Shown here: piece by piece, positions 55,657-64,000 of the stretch
Numbering within the stretch: the stretch's first letter is position 1
How the letters are laid out: every line of letters starts with the position of its first letter
Source: Marinobacterium sp. xm-d-530
Lineage (GTDB): Bacteria > Pseudomonadota > Gammaproteobacteria > Pseudomonadales > Balneatricaceae
Direction: 5' to 3'
DNA length: 64,000 bases
Assembly: GCF_013283365.1 (NCBI RefSeq)
Contig: NZ_WBYM01000002.1
Location: 124,001-188,000, forward strand
Notes under the pieces: generated by a model
Database searches by the model: none
Told to the model about the DNA's origin: nothing
Seen by the model: the letters and a program-made list of their open reading frames with translations, nothing else
Made by a program: the position numbers and the translations under genes

Positions 55657-56733
55657 ATGAGTAAGTTTTGGAGCCCGCAGATCAATGATCTCGTTCCTTA
55701 TACACCCGGTGAACAACCTAAGGTTGCCAACTTAGTTAAACTCAACACCAATGAGAATCCTTACCCCCCTGCACATGGGGTTCAGGAAGTGTTAAACGCG
55801 TTTGAGACCGATCGCTTACGCCTCTATCCAGATCCTGAGTCTTCTGCGCTCATCAACGAGCTTTCAACCACTCTGGGTGTGCCTAACGAAAATCTATTTG
55901 TCGGTAATGGCTCAGACGAAGTGTTGGCTCATGCGTTTATGGCTTTCTTCCGTCAAGAGAAGCCACTGGTCAAACCAGACATCACTTACAGCTTCTACGA
56001 CGTTTATGCCGATCTTTATAGAATTGATATTAAAAATCAAAAACTTAATGATGACTTCTCAATTTCTTTAGAAGATTACCCACTGGATAATGGCGGTATC
56101 ATTTTTGCCAACCCGAATGCTCCGACTGGGTTAGCTCTGCCGTTAGAGCAGATCAAAAACCTACTCGATCGCAACACTGAAACAGTTGTATTGGTGGATG
56201 AAGCGTACGTCGATTTTGGTGGCGAATCGGCCATTGAGCTAGTGAATCAATACCCCAACCTAGTGGTGACACAGACCTTCTCTAAGTCGCGTTCACTTGC
56301 TGGTTTGCGCATCGGTTATGCCGTCGCACAACCCCATCTGATCGACGGTTTGAACAGGGTTAAAAACTCCTTCAACAGCTACCCTATGGATATGCTCGCG
56401 ATCGCTGCTGGTGTTGCCTCATTGAAAGATAGCGCCTACTTCACGGAGATGTGTGAAAAAATCATCGCAACGCGCGAGACCACTCGTGATCGCCTTGAAA
56501 AGTTAGGTTTCAACATACTTCCATCAGCAACCAACTTCCTCTTTGCCGAGCACCGGTTTATTGAGGGGGGTGAGTTGATGGGCTATCTACGTACTAAAGG
56601 AGTGTTAGTTCGCCACTTCAGTCGTCCAGAGATCGCCAACTTCCTTCGCATCACCATTGGTACCGATGCTGAGATGGATGCCTTGATCGACGCACTCAAA
56701 TCGCACCCTGATATGGTCGAGCTAGACGCTTGA
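55657..56733 (+). CDS. hisC: Histidinol-phosphate aminotransferase
   Basis: 358 residues, class I/II PLP aminotransferase. NENPYPP at the N-terminus, NPNAPTGLALP, VDEAYVDFGG and the PLP lysine in TFSKSRSLAGLRIGYA are diagnostic. It acts in histidine synthesis (sometimes also on aromatic substrates). The stop overlaps the start of the rarD-like gene (TTGA). Confidence 0.93.
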   Translation: MSKFWSPQINDLVPYTPGEQPKVANLVKLNTNENPYPPAHGVQEVLNAFETDRLRLYPDPESSALINELSTTLGVPNENLFVGNGSDEVLAHAFMAFFRQEKPLVKPDITYSFYDVYADLYRIDIKNQKLNDDFSISLEDYPLDNGGIIFANPNAPTGLALPLEQIKNLLDRNTETVVLVDEAYVDFGGESAIELVNQYPNLVVTQTFSKSRSLAGLRIGYAVAQPHLIDGLNRVKNSFNSYPMDMLAIAAGVASLKDSAYFTEMCEKIIATRETTRDRLEKLGFNILPSATNFLFAEHRFIEGGELMGYLRTKGVLVRHFSRPEIANFLRITIGTDAEMDALIDALKSHPDMVELDA

Positions 56734-57632
56734 ACCAATCAATAGCGTCACAACAGGACTCACACAAAGAGTATCGACAAGGGCTTTTCCAAGGCACCCT
56801 AGCCTATCTAATCTGGGGCTGCTTTGGGCTCTACTTTACCCTACTTGCTGAGGTACCGGCCGACGAGGTGCTAGCACACCGTATTGTCTGGTGTGTGCTC
56901 TTTGTTGGCTTGCTGATTCTTCTGCAGAAAAAAATTCGCTCCACCTGGACGATGTTAACGTCCAAAAAGACGCTGTTCTGGTTAACCATTTCATCACTGC
57001 TCATCAGTGGTAACTGGTGGATCTATATCTGGGCGGTAGGCAGTGGCCAAGTGATCGCGGCCAGCCTGGGGTATTTTCTATCGCCTTTGGTTGCGGTGTT
57101 GTTGGGGCTGATCTTTTTTAAAGAGCAACTCAATAGGCTACAAAAAACATCGGTCTTTTTTGCCTCTGTCGGGGTCTTATGGCAGATAGTCGCCATTGGT
57201 GAGTTCCCATGGATCGCTGTTAGCCTATCTCTGCTGTTCGGCTTTTACGGCGTCGTGCGTAAGCAGATAGCGGTCGATTCAGTCAGCGGATTGTTGATTG
57301 AGACCCTAATCATGTTGCCGATCGCTCTGATCTACCTAAGCTTGCTAGCCACCCAGGGTGTTGATCATTTCGGAGCATTCACTTGGGAGTTAATCGGTGC
57401 CGGCGTCATGACCGCTGTTCCACTGATGCTGTTTGCCTCTGCCGCCAGAAAGCTTCCGTTAGGTACCGTAGGCTTCCTAAACTACATCGCCCCGATCATG
57501 CAGTTTCTTAGCGCTGTGTTCATTTTGAACGAAGCCTTCGGCATCGATCGTTTTATCAGCTTTGCTTTTATTTGGGTGGGGCTGATTGTGTTCAGTGTCG
57601 ATCTATTTCGTAAGGCTAAGGCAAACGGTTAA
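56730..57632 (+). CDS. rarD: EamA/RarD-family transporter
   Basis: 300 residues, about ten membrane helices. GTLAYLIWGCFGLYFTLLAEVPADEVLAHRIVWC and NWWIYIWAVGSGQVIAASLGYFLSPL are RarD signatures. Substrate is not established. The start is a TTG at 56730 inside the hisC stop codon, suggesting coupling. Confidence 0.9.
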   Translation: MNQSIASQQDSHKEYRQGLFQGTLAYLIWGCFGLYFTLLAEVPADEVLAHRIVWCVLFVGLLILLQKKIRSTWTMLTSKKTLFWLTISSLLISGNWWIYIWAVGSGQVIAASLGYFLSPLVAVLLGLIFFKEQLNRLQKTSVFFASVGVLWQIVAIGEFPWIAVSLSLLFGFYGVVRKQIAVDSVSGLLIETLIMLPIALIYLSLLATQGVDHFGAFTWELIGAGVMTAVPLMLFASAARKLPLGTVGFLNYIAPIMQFLSAVFILNEAFGIDRFISFAFIWVGLIVFSVDLFRKAKANG

Positions 57633-57893
57633 CAGCGGTGTCAGACCTTAGGTCAGACACCAGAGTGTTAAACTGGCTACGCAGCTGCGGGTCTGACCTT
57701 TGGTCTGACCCAACTCTCAGCACCGGTGTCTGGCTTTAGCCTGACATCCACTCTTTAAGCGTTTTCCAGATAAACAGTAAAGTTGACAGCGGATGACAGG
57801 CTGAAGGCCAGTCACCTGAAATAGTAATCGCGGCCTTTTCAAGACCGCTCCAACTGTGCCTAATTTTGTTGGAGCGGTCTTGGAAAGGCCGCG
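57633..57893. repeat. Intact REP-like tract: four bulged hairpins plus a 26-bp inverted repeat
   Basis: Hairpins at 57637-57661, 57689-57711, 57724-57749 and 57791-57816 share the plan GG(T/G)GTC, single mismatch, GAC(C) or GGC, loop, complement, mismatch, GAC(A/C)CC. A long inverted repeat follows (57829-57854 and 57868-57893, 26 bp with one T/C difference, 13-nt loop). The order matches the interrupted copy around the IS. Confidence 0.88.
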
Positions 57894-57897
57894 AACA

Positions 57898-57926
57898 AAA
57901 AAGGCCTGACAGTGTCAGGCCTTTTT
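57898..57926. terminator. Bidirectional terminator between rarD and htpG
   Basis: AAAAAGGCCTGAC-AGT-GTCAGGCCTTTTT is a perfect 13-bp inverted repeat with A and T tracts on both sides, 17 bp after the htpG stop on the minus strand. Confidence 0.93.
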
Positions 57927-57942
57927 GCTTCAAGTGGAGTGT

Positions 57943-59856
57943 TTAAGCACTCAACTCTAACAGCAGTTTGTTCAGACGAGCTGTGTAAGCTGCTGGATCC
58001 TCTAGCTGACCGCCGGTCGCTAGTTGAGCTTGATCCAATAGAATCATTGCCAGATCAGCAAAACGATCTTCATCGGACTCTTGATCAAGCTTACCGATCA
58101 GTGGGTGCTCTGCGTTGAACTCAAAGACGGGTTTAGTCTCTGGAACTGCTTGGCCAGCCGCTTCCATGATACGACGCATCTGTAGACCCATATCGTAATC
58201 CCCAAGCACCAGACAGGCTGGAGAGTCGGTTAGACGCTGTGAGACACGGACAGAGTCGACACGGTCGGTAAATACACCGCCAAGACGTTCAATCAGTGAT
58301 GCGTACTGCTCGTTCTGCTCCTCTTGAGCTTTTTTGCTCTCTTCAGACTCTTCACCATCCAGTTTCAACTCGCCTTTGGTGACGTCTTGGAACGACTTGC
58401 CTGAGTAGTCCATCAAGTGGCTCATCATCCACTCATCAATGCGATCAGTCAGAAGCAGCACTTCAATGCCCTTCTTACGGAAGATCTCTAGATGTGGGCT
58501 CGCTTTAGCCGCGTTGTAGTTATCGGCGACTAGGTAGTAGATCTTCTCTTGATCTTCGCCCATACGCTCTATGTAGCTGTCTAGGCTGACGTTCTGATCG
58601 CCGTTGCTGTTCTCGGTCGATGCAAAACGCATTAGCTTAAGAATGCGCTCACGATTCGCATGATCTTCCGCAGGGCCCTCTTTCAAGACCTGACCAAACT
58701 CTTTCCAGAACTCTAGGTACTTCTCGGCATCCTTCTTAGCGAACTTCTCGATCATATCGAGGCTTCGCTTAGTCAGAGCGGACTTCAGCTTATCAACGTT
58801 TGGATCTTTCTGAAGAATCTCACGAGAGACGTTTAGTGATAGGTTTTTCGAATCAACGACACCTTTAATGAAGCGCAGGTAGAGCGGCAAGAACTGATCC
58901 GCTTGATCCATGATAAAGACACGCTGAATGTAGAGCTTAAGCCCTTTAGGTGCTTCACGGTTCCAAAGATCATACGGTGCTTTGGACGGTAGGTAGAGAA
59001 GACTGGTGTACTCTAAGTTACCCTCAACGCGGTTGTGGGCCCAGCTAATTGGCTCCTGGAAATCATGAGAGACATGCTGGTAGAAGTTTTTGTACTCCTC
59101 CTCGGTCACCTCTGACTTGTTCTTAGTCCACAACGCCGTTGCGCTGTTAACCGTTTCGATCTCAGGCGCATCCTTTGATGACTCCTCATCACCCTCTGCC
59201 GGCATGGGTTGTTTCTCCATCTGCACAGGCATCGCGATGTGATCTGAGTATTTGGTGACTAGAGAGCGAAGGCGCCAATCGCTGGCAAACTCTTTCGCAT
59301 CCTCTTTCAGAGTCATGACGATACGCGTGCCACGCTCGGGCTTGTCGATGGTTGCGATATCGAACTCGCCTTCACCCTTAGAGGACCAGTGAACACCCTC
59401 TGCCGCGTCTAGACCAGCACGACGGGTGTATAGATCAACCTGATCAGCCACAATAAAGGCCGAGTAGAAACCGACACCAAACTGACCGATCAGTTGTGAA
59501 TCTTTTGCAGCATCGCCGGTCAGATTTTGCAGGAAGCTAGCGGTACCTGATTTAGCGATGGTACCTAGGTGCTCAATGACCTCATCGCGCGACATACCGA
59601 TGCCGTTATCTTCGATGGTAATGGTATTGTTCTCTTCATCAGCAGAGACGCGAATACGCAGTTCACCATCGTTTTCGTAGAGGTCGGCGTTAGACAAGGC
59701 TTCAAAGCGTAGCTTTTCAGCCGCATCTGAAGCGTTGGAGATCAATTCACGTAGGAAGATCTCTTTATTAGAGTATAGAGAGTGAATCATCAGCTGCAGC
59801 AGCTGTTTCACTTCGGTTTGAAAGCCAAGAGTTTCTTGTTTCGTTTCGGTTGTCAT
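57943..59856 (-). CDS. htpG: Chaperone HtpG (Hsp90)
   Basis: 637 residues. The GHKL ATPase domain motifs [23 protein letters not shown] and [11 protein letters not shown] are intact, with the middle domain loop SREILQ. It is a cytosolic ATP-driven chaperone. It is a single-gene unit. Confidence 0.98.
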   Translation of the reverse strand: MTTETKQETLGFQTEVKQLLQLMIHSLYSNKEIFLRELISNASDAAEKLRFEALSNADLYENDGELRIRVSADEENNTITIEDNGIGMSRDEVIEHLGTIAKSGTASFLQNLTGDAAKDSQLIGQFGVGFYSAFIVADQVDLYTRRAGLDAAEGVHWSSKGEGEFDIATIDKPERGTRIVMTLKEDAKEFASDWRLRSLVTKYSDHIAMPVQMEKQPMPAEGDEESSKDAPEIETVNSATALWTKNKSEVTEEEYKNFYQHVSHDFQEPISWAHNRVEGNLEYTSLLYLPSKAPYDLWNREAPKGLKLYIQRVFIMDQADQFLPLYLRFIKGVVDSKNLSLNVSREILQKDPNVDKLKSALTKRSLDMIEKFAKKDAEKYLEFWKEFGQVLKEGPAEDHANRERILKLMRFASTENSNGDQNVSLDSYIERMGEDQEKIYYLVADNYNAAKASPHLEIFRKKGIEVLLLTDRIDEWMMSHLMDYSGKSFQDVTKGELKLDGEESEESKKAQEEQNEQYASLIERLGGVFTDRVDSVRVSQRLTDSPACLVLGDYDMGLQMRRIMEAAGQAVPETKPVFEFNAEHPLIGKLDQESDEDRFADLAMILLDQAQLATGGQLEDPAAYTARLNKLLLELSA

Positions 59857-59923
59857 AGCTTAGACCTGAATTCCCAAGTTACTGATTAACACTCCATCAG
59901 ATATGGGGGATGCCGATCTAATT

Positions 59924-60649
59924 TCAACCCTTGGCGTTGATATCAGTACTCATCATTAAGGTTCTTAGCGTCGAAGAGCTGAATTCACGACGATAGAGAA
60001 TCCAGACAACCACTGCACACAAGAACATAAAGAGCCAGGTATTGACCATCCACCCTAGCACTGCGATGGCAAAGTAGTAGGTTCGTAGGCCGGCATTAAA
60101 GTTATTTGCCGCCATACTGGCCATGCGAGCCGAGCGTTCTGCGTACATATCGAGAGTCCGTGGATCGGCATTCTCTTTGGAGTTGGGGCCGCCACCAATC
60201 ATGACCGAGACAAATCCATACTGGCGAATAGACCAGGTGAACTTAAAGAAGGCGTATACAAACATCACCATCAGCACGATGATGCGCAGGTCCCATTGCA
60301 GTCGAGTCATCGGCTCTGTGAACGGCAGTTCAGACAGAAGGTCGATCGCCATATCAGAGCGAGAGAGCAGGGTCAGAAGGCCGGCCAAAATCAGCATGGT
60401 GGTGCTGGCAAAGAAGGTGACACCGCGCTCAAGATTGGTGATCGTTGTGGTATCAGCCACCCTCACCTCACGATCCAGCGCCGCGCGCATCCACTCCTTA
60501 CGATAGAGGTGCATTAGGCTAGCCAGACAGGTGACACGATAACTGGCTCGCTTAGCGTATATGAAATAGCCGTTGAAACAGATCAAAAACCAGATCAACG
60601 CGACCAGGTCCAGATTGAGTGAAATCAGCATATCCCAAAATGAATTCAT
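59924..60649 (-). CDS. DUF599 family membrane protein
   Basis: 241 residues with four or five membrane helices. NSFWDMLISLNLDLVALIWF and NLERGVTFFASTTMLILAGLL are typical of DUF599. Function unknown. Its start overlaps the yaiI stop by 4 bp. Confidence 0.85.
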   Translation of the reverse strand: MNSFWDMLISLNLDLVALIWFLICFNGYFIYAKRASYRVTCLASLMHLYRKEWMRAALDREVRVADTTTITNLERGVTFFASTTMLILAGLLTLLSRSDMAIDLLSELPFTEPMTRLQWDLRIIVLMVMFVYAFFKFTWSIRQYGFVSVMIGGGPNSKENADPRTLDMYAERSARMASMAANNFNAGLRTYYFAIAVLGWMVNTWLFMFLCAVVVWILYRREFSSSTLRTLMMSTDINAKG

Positions 60650-61125
60650 GCATTGCCTCCTTGCTTCGCTTGACGCTGTGCTGCCGTTAAGGCGCGATCC
60701 AACGCGTTGGCAAACTCACGACGATCTGCCTGACTCATACCCGATTGGCCACCAGACTGAATACCGCTAGCGCGCATGGTTTCGTAGAAGTCACGCAGAT
60801 TGAGGCGCGCTTTGATGTTCTCTTTCGTTAAGGCCTCGCCACGATGGGTAAGTACGCGAGCCCCTTTATCGATCAGATCATTAGCCAACGGCAGATCTGT
60901 AGCGATGACAAGATCACCAGCGGTCACTCGATCAACGATCTCTTGATCAGCCTGATCGGCACCCTGAGGGACTCGACGCCAGTTTAAATAGGGGGAATTA
61001 GGTAACTGATAGAAGTGGTTTGCAACGAACTCCATCTCTACTTTTCGATTGAGTGCTGCCTTGATGAGAATATCTCTAATCACCACAGGACACGCATCCG
61101 CATCAACCCAAACTTTCACACTCAT
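60646..61125 (-). CDS. YaiI/YqxD family protein (DUF188)
   Basis: 159 residues. KVWVDADACPVVIRDILIKAA and ATDLPLANDLIDKGARVLTHRGE mark the DUF188 family, a PIN-like fold with conserved aspartates. A nuclease role is suggested by the fold only. Translation appears coupled to the DUF599 gene. Confidence 0.9.
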   Translation of the reverse strand: MSVKVWVDADACPVVIRDILIKAALNRKVEMEFVANHFYQLPNSPYLNWRRVPQGADQADQEIVDRVTAGDLVIATDLPLANDLIDKGARVLTHRGEALTKENIKARLNLRDFYETMRASGIQSGGQSGMSQADRREFANALDRALTAAQRQAKQGGNA

Positions 61126-61135
61126 TCCTTGAAAT

Positions 61136-62224
61136 CTAAGAAGCGTTCAGTATCCCCTCTTCCCCGTCGAGAAAACAAGTCTGAAACTGATATAGATGAT
61201 CAATTTCACACAATTGGTAAGATAGAGAGGAGGTCAGATGGGGACCTACTCGATTTTTGGGACGGTAACTGGTGTTGTTCATTAACTCAAACACACTCAG
61301 ATCGATCGTCTCAAATCGATTCTGACAAACGCCTATTGGACGCCAATGGCGATCGCTAAACCAGTCATACAGCCCACCCAAAAACTGATCAAACGAGTCG
61401 TGAGGCAGTTCAAAGTTAGACGTTTGACTCTTCACAGACTCAGCATCCAGATGCAGACCCGAGTGAATCAGTGACTCGCATATCCATTGATACGAATGGG
61501 TTGAGAGCGTTGAGCCTGTCCCTCCGCCAACATCCCCATGCGATCCGGCAAACCACCGCTGCTCAACACTCTGATGCTCTTCAAGCTTGGGGGACCAGAG
61601 TGTCGGTATGAAATCAGCACGATGCTCATCAATGGCCAGTGCTTGAAAGCCCCGCTTCACATTGGAAGCTAAGCGTGTGTCATGAAAGCCCCAAAGATAG
61701 CGGTTTAACTGTTTAAAGCTACCTAATGGAATGCCCAACGACCCGACAGTATCCCAAACGGCAATAGCCTCAATCTGTATCGGGGTGGCGATCTGGGCTT
61801 TGAATCGATTTTGTTCACGACGGGTGCCGCGTCTGTAGAGCTGGTAGCAGGAATCGAATTGCTCTAGATGCTCCAATCTAAGCAGACCCAATCGATCAAT
61901 AAGACCTGACAGGCTTCTCGCTGCAAACGCCCCACGACTGTAGCCGACCAGGTAGACCCGATCGCCCGTTTGGTAGTGCTCCATCAACCATAAATAGGCT
62001 TCGGCTATCTTGTCAGAGAGTCCCCAACCAAAGATGCCTCCTCGAATCTGTTGCCAGGCTGAAGTGCCTACTCCAGGGAGATAATGAACCTGTTGTGGAA
62101 TATCTGTTTCTGAATTGTGAAGAGCCTCAACCAACCGCACAACATGGCTGTTTTGATCGCCATCACTCAAATCTGAATCGGTTTTTTGCCAAGTGCCATC
62201 AAATGCCAGCAGTAAATTGCGCAC
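61136..62224 (-). CDS. DUF2235 hydrolase (Tle1-like alpha/beta fold)
   Basis: 362 residues. LLLAFDGTWQ at the start and nucleophile elbow GYSRGAFAARSLSG match DUF2235; conserved FAGSHGDVGGG carries the catalytic Asp/His area. Some relatives are type VI secretion phospholipases, but no T6SS, VgrG or immunity gene is adjacent and no signal peptide is seen, so a cytoplasmic lipase/esterase is equally possible. Start GTG 62224 with AGGAG. Confidence 0.85.
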   Translation of the reverse strand: MRNLLLAFDGTWQKTDSDLSDGDQNSHVVRLVEALHNSETDIPQQVHYLPGVGTSAWQQIRGGIFGWGLSDKIAEAYLWLMEHYQTGDRVYLVGYSRGAFAARSLSGLIDRLGLLRLEHLEQFDSCYQLYRRGTRREQNRFKAQIATPIQIEAIAVWDTVGSLGIPLGSFKQLNRYLWGFHDTRLASNVKRGFQALAIDEHRADFIPTLWSPKLEEHQSVEQRWFAGSHGDVGGGTGSTLSTHSYQWICESLIHSGLHLDAESVKSQTSNFELPHDSFDQFLGGLYDWFSDRHWRPIGVCQNRFETIDLSVFELMNNTSYRPKNRVGPHLTSSLSYQLCEIDHLYQFQTCFLDGEEGILNAS

Positions 62225-62268
62225 CAGATTCTCCTGTCATAATTAGAAGTACTGTGCGCTTGAGGTCG

Positions 62269-63711
62269 CTATGACGAGCAGGTTAAGAAAATCCCCTCTG
62301 CCCATTTCGGTGGAGCATCTGCATAGTCTGCCAGTGGCGCATAGTACTTAGTTGGTTCACGAACCATGGCAAGCAGATGATTCACGCGTTGATAGTCACC
62401 TTGGTGAGCGTCGCGAATCGCCTCTTCACACATGTAGTTACGTAAAATATAGACAGGGTTTAAGGTTTTTGCGTAATCCAGACGTGATCTTAGTTGCTCA
62501 TCTTCTGAGTGACGTACTGCATAGAATCGGCTTAACCACTCTGAATAGGATTCGGGGCTCTCTACTTCGGCACCCAAAGCGTCGCCCTTTTCTAGATTTG
62601 TTAAAGCCAGAATAAAACGATTGAGATCACCCTGCTGTTTTTCTAACAACGTGAGCATCTCATCAATTAGTGCTTTGTGGGTGACCCCTGGATTCGGTAG
62701 TGCCAATCGCTGAGAGAGCTTTGTGTAATAGGCATCAAAATAGAGCGTTGAGAATCTCTCGAGTTGAGCCTCCAAGTCGGATTTATCTATCAGAGGGATT
62801 AACGCCTGAGCTAAGGCCGCAAGATTCCACTGCATGATGCTCGGTTGATTACTGAACGCGTATCGACCTCTGTCATCGTTTTTATTAGCGATGTGGTCCG
62901 GCTCATATCGATCCATAAAGGTAAACGGACCATAGTCAAAGGTCTCTCCTATGATCGACATATTGTCGGTGTTCATGACGGCATGAACAAACCCGTAACT
63001 CTGCCACTGTGCAACCAGGTAGGCACTGCGCTCAACCACCTGTTGATACATGAACAGGTAAGGATTTTCGGCCTGTTTCGCGTCAGGGTAGTAACGATCG
63101 ATCACGTAATCGGCAAGCTGTTTCAGGTCCTCATGCTGACCAGAATAGTAGAAGTACTCAAAGTGGCCAAAACGTATGTGACAGGGTGTCACCCTAAGCA
63201 CTTGAGCACAGGGCTCTGCCCCATTTCGTAGGGTAAACTCCTCACTGCCAAAAATAGCCAGCGCACGTGTGGTGGGAATACCCAGACCAAACATCGCCTC
63301 ACTGACAAGGTACTCACGAATACTGGAGCGAAGTACCGCTTTGCCATCAGCAAAGCGCGAATAGGCGGTTTTACCCGCCCCTTTAAGGTGGAGATCCCAT
63401 CGATTGCCAGCAGGGTCTAGATGCTCGCCGAGCAAGATACCACGCCCATCACCGAGATCTGGGTTATAGACACCGAACTGGTGTCCAGTGTATTTCATGG
63501 CCAAGGGTTCAGCACCCTCTGGGCCCTGCTCAGTGGTGAAAGTTTCCACCAGCTGACTGGGCGCCCATTCACAGGGATTTAGCCCTAATGCTTGAGCCAG
63601 TGGTGCATTGAAGCTGATTAAATGAGTGTTCTTTAACGGAGTGACAGAGACCGACTGATACCAGTGAGAGGGTAAACGGGCATAGCTGTTATCGAAATTG
63701 AGCTTAGACAT
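62269..63711 (-). CDS. selO: Protein adenylyltransferase SelO (YdiU)
   Basis: 480 residues, typical. The pseudokinase-like motifs AMKYTGHQFGVYNPDLGDGRG, LKGAGKTAYSRFADG, SIREYLVSEAMFGLG and HAVMNTDNMSIIGETFDYGP are conserved. SelO transfers AMP to protein hydroxyls during redox stress. The gene follows the DUF3301 gene by 2 bp. Confidence 0.96.
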   Translation of the reverse strand: MSKLNFDNSYARLPSHWYQSVSVTPLKNTHLISFNAPLAQALGLNPCEWAPSQLVETFTTEQGPEGAEPLAMKYTGHQFGVYNPDLGDGRGILLGEHLDPAGNRWDLHLKGAGKTAYSRFADGKAVLRSSIREYLVSEAMFGLGIPTTRALAIFGSEEFTLRNGAEPCAQVLRVTPCHIRFGHFEYFYYSGQHEDLKQLADYVIDRYYPDAKQAENPYLFMYQQVVERSAYLVAQWQSYGFVHAVMNTDNMSIIGETFDYGPFTFMDRYEPDHIANKNDDRGRYAFSNQPSIMQWNLAALAQALIPLIDKSDLEAQLERFSTLYFDAYYTKLSQRLALPNPGVTHKALIDEMLTLLEKQQGDLNRFILALTNLEKGDALGAEVESPESYSEWLSRFYAVRHSEDEQLRSRLDYAKTLNPVYILRNYMCEEAIRDAHQGDYQRVNHLLAMVREPTKYYAPLADYADAPPKWAEGIFLTCSS

Positions 63712-63713
63712 GG

Positions 63714-64000
63714 CTAATCCTCAAACTTATGAGCCTCTGAGGTAATACTCTCTAGACGATTGCCAAGCAGAACCACTTGGCCACGGTAGCGCTGATCGCC
63801 GGTCGTGGTGAACTCAAACTGATATCGACGCCAGGGTGCCAAGCGACCTCTATCATCTCGTTTTAACCAAAGCGCACGCAGAGATACGTTTTGGTCCAAC
63901 AACTGCAGATTCAACTTGTTGCAGTAACTCTCAACCGCTTTCAGTGCGCGCTCTCTAACGGCTAGGCCTTTGTACCAAACATAGATAACACCAGCGACTA
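63714..64000 (-). CDS. DUF3301 family protein, 5'-truncated by window edge
   Basis: The reading frame is open up to base 64000, so the TTG at 63914 is not the real start. The visible part begins VAGVIYVWYKGLAVRERALKA, the end of a membrane anchor and the conserved WY-RERAL segment of DUF3301, then YCNKLNLQLLDQNVSLRALWLKRDD and YRGQVVLLGNRLE. Function unknown; single-pass inner-membrane protein with a cytoplasmic beta domain. Likely co-transcribed with selO. Confidence 0.85.
   Translation of the reverse strand, partial: VAGVIYVWYKGLAVRERALKAVESYCNKLNLQLLDQNVSLRALWLKRDDRGRLAPWRRYQFEFTTTGDQRYRGQVVLLGNRLESITSEAHKFED

Noticed and set aside
61136-62224. Type VI secretion effector-immunity module around the DUF2235 gene
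   Set aside because: No VgrG, PAAR, chaperone or immunity gene is next to it; neighbours are yaiI and selO.
63714-63914. A 66-residue protein starting at TTG 63914
   Set aside because: The frame remains open and family-like up to the window edge, so this is an internal fragment of a longer DUF3301 gene.
1-64000. CRISPR arrays, tRNA or rRNA genes, prophage
   Set aside because: No regularly spaced repeats, cloverleaf sequence, rRNA-like segment or phage structural gene was recognised on reading both strands.

Overview
The window is a 64 kb chromosomal segment of a Gram-negative gammaproteobacterium. Gene content and order (lexA-sulA, a DUF6586 protein and topA; ccoNOQP-ccoGHIS-hemN-fnr/anr-apt; aroC-prmB-smrB; uup, slt, phaC) resemble the Pseudomonas/Oceanospirillaceae group. 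My best guess is a marine, respiratory, PHA-storing Oceanospirillales/Pseudomonadales-type bacterium; this comes from gene content only, not from a database match. I saw no rRNA, tRNA, CRISPR array or prophage. Almost everything is core housekeeping; the only clearly accessory stretch is about 49.6-51.8 kb.

Layout. 0-3.7 kb (minus): prmB, aroC, nspC and a partial carboxynorspermidine synthase, i.e. a carboxy(nor)spermidine polyamine branch attached to an aro operon. 3.7-4.9 kb (plus): smrB and folE. 5-12.1 kb (minus): a DUF4892 protein, a hydrolase, sixA, gpsA, a small membrane protein, a RhlB-type helicase and DinG. 12.1-13.3 kb: an SOS hub in which dinG diverges from lexA-sulA across three SOS-box-like sites. 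13.4-20.3 kb: a thioesterase, topA with conserved small partners, a universal stress protein and the ABC-F protein Uup. 20.4-30.2 kb: slt, phaC, a MATE exporter, trxC, proQ, tusA and rlmM.

30.2-42.1 kb is a micro-aerobic respiration block. It holds cbb3 oxidase structural genes ccoNOQP (including a 59-residue ccoQ with a GTG start), assembly genes ccoG, ccoH, ccoI and ccoS plus a SafE-type membrane protein, anaerobic heme synthesis gene hemN, the regulator fnr/anr, and apt. FNR-type boxes (TTGAT-N4-ATCAA) lie upstream of ccoN, ccoG, hemN and fnr. Two sit exactly at -41.5 from predicted start sites, and the ccoG box is built into the stem of the ccoP terminator. The regulator therefore probably controls its neighbours and itself.

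42.1-49.6 kb: a secreted hydrolase/thioredoxin pair, rdgC, queE, a ClC channel, a CDF transporter and glutathione reductase. 49.6-51.8 kb: hairpin-rich repeats and a complete IS110-family (IS1111-type) element of about 1.4 kb, inserted in the arm of a REP-like hairpin. The roughly 265 bp downstream of its transposase are non-coding and structured, and are a good candidate for the element's guide (bridge/seek) RNA. 51.8-64 kb: xthA, a tandem Usp protein, a two-cysteine ArsR regulator, azlCD, hisC, rarD, a second intact copy of the repeat tract, htpG, DUF599, YaiI, a DUF2235 hydrolase, selO, and a DUF3301 gene running off the window.
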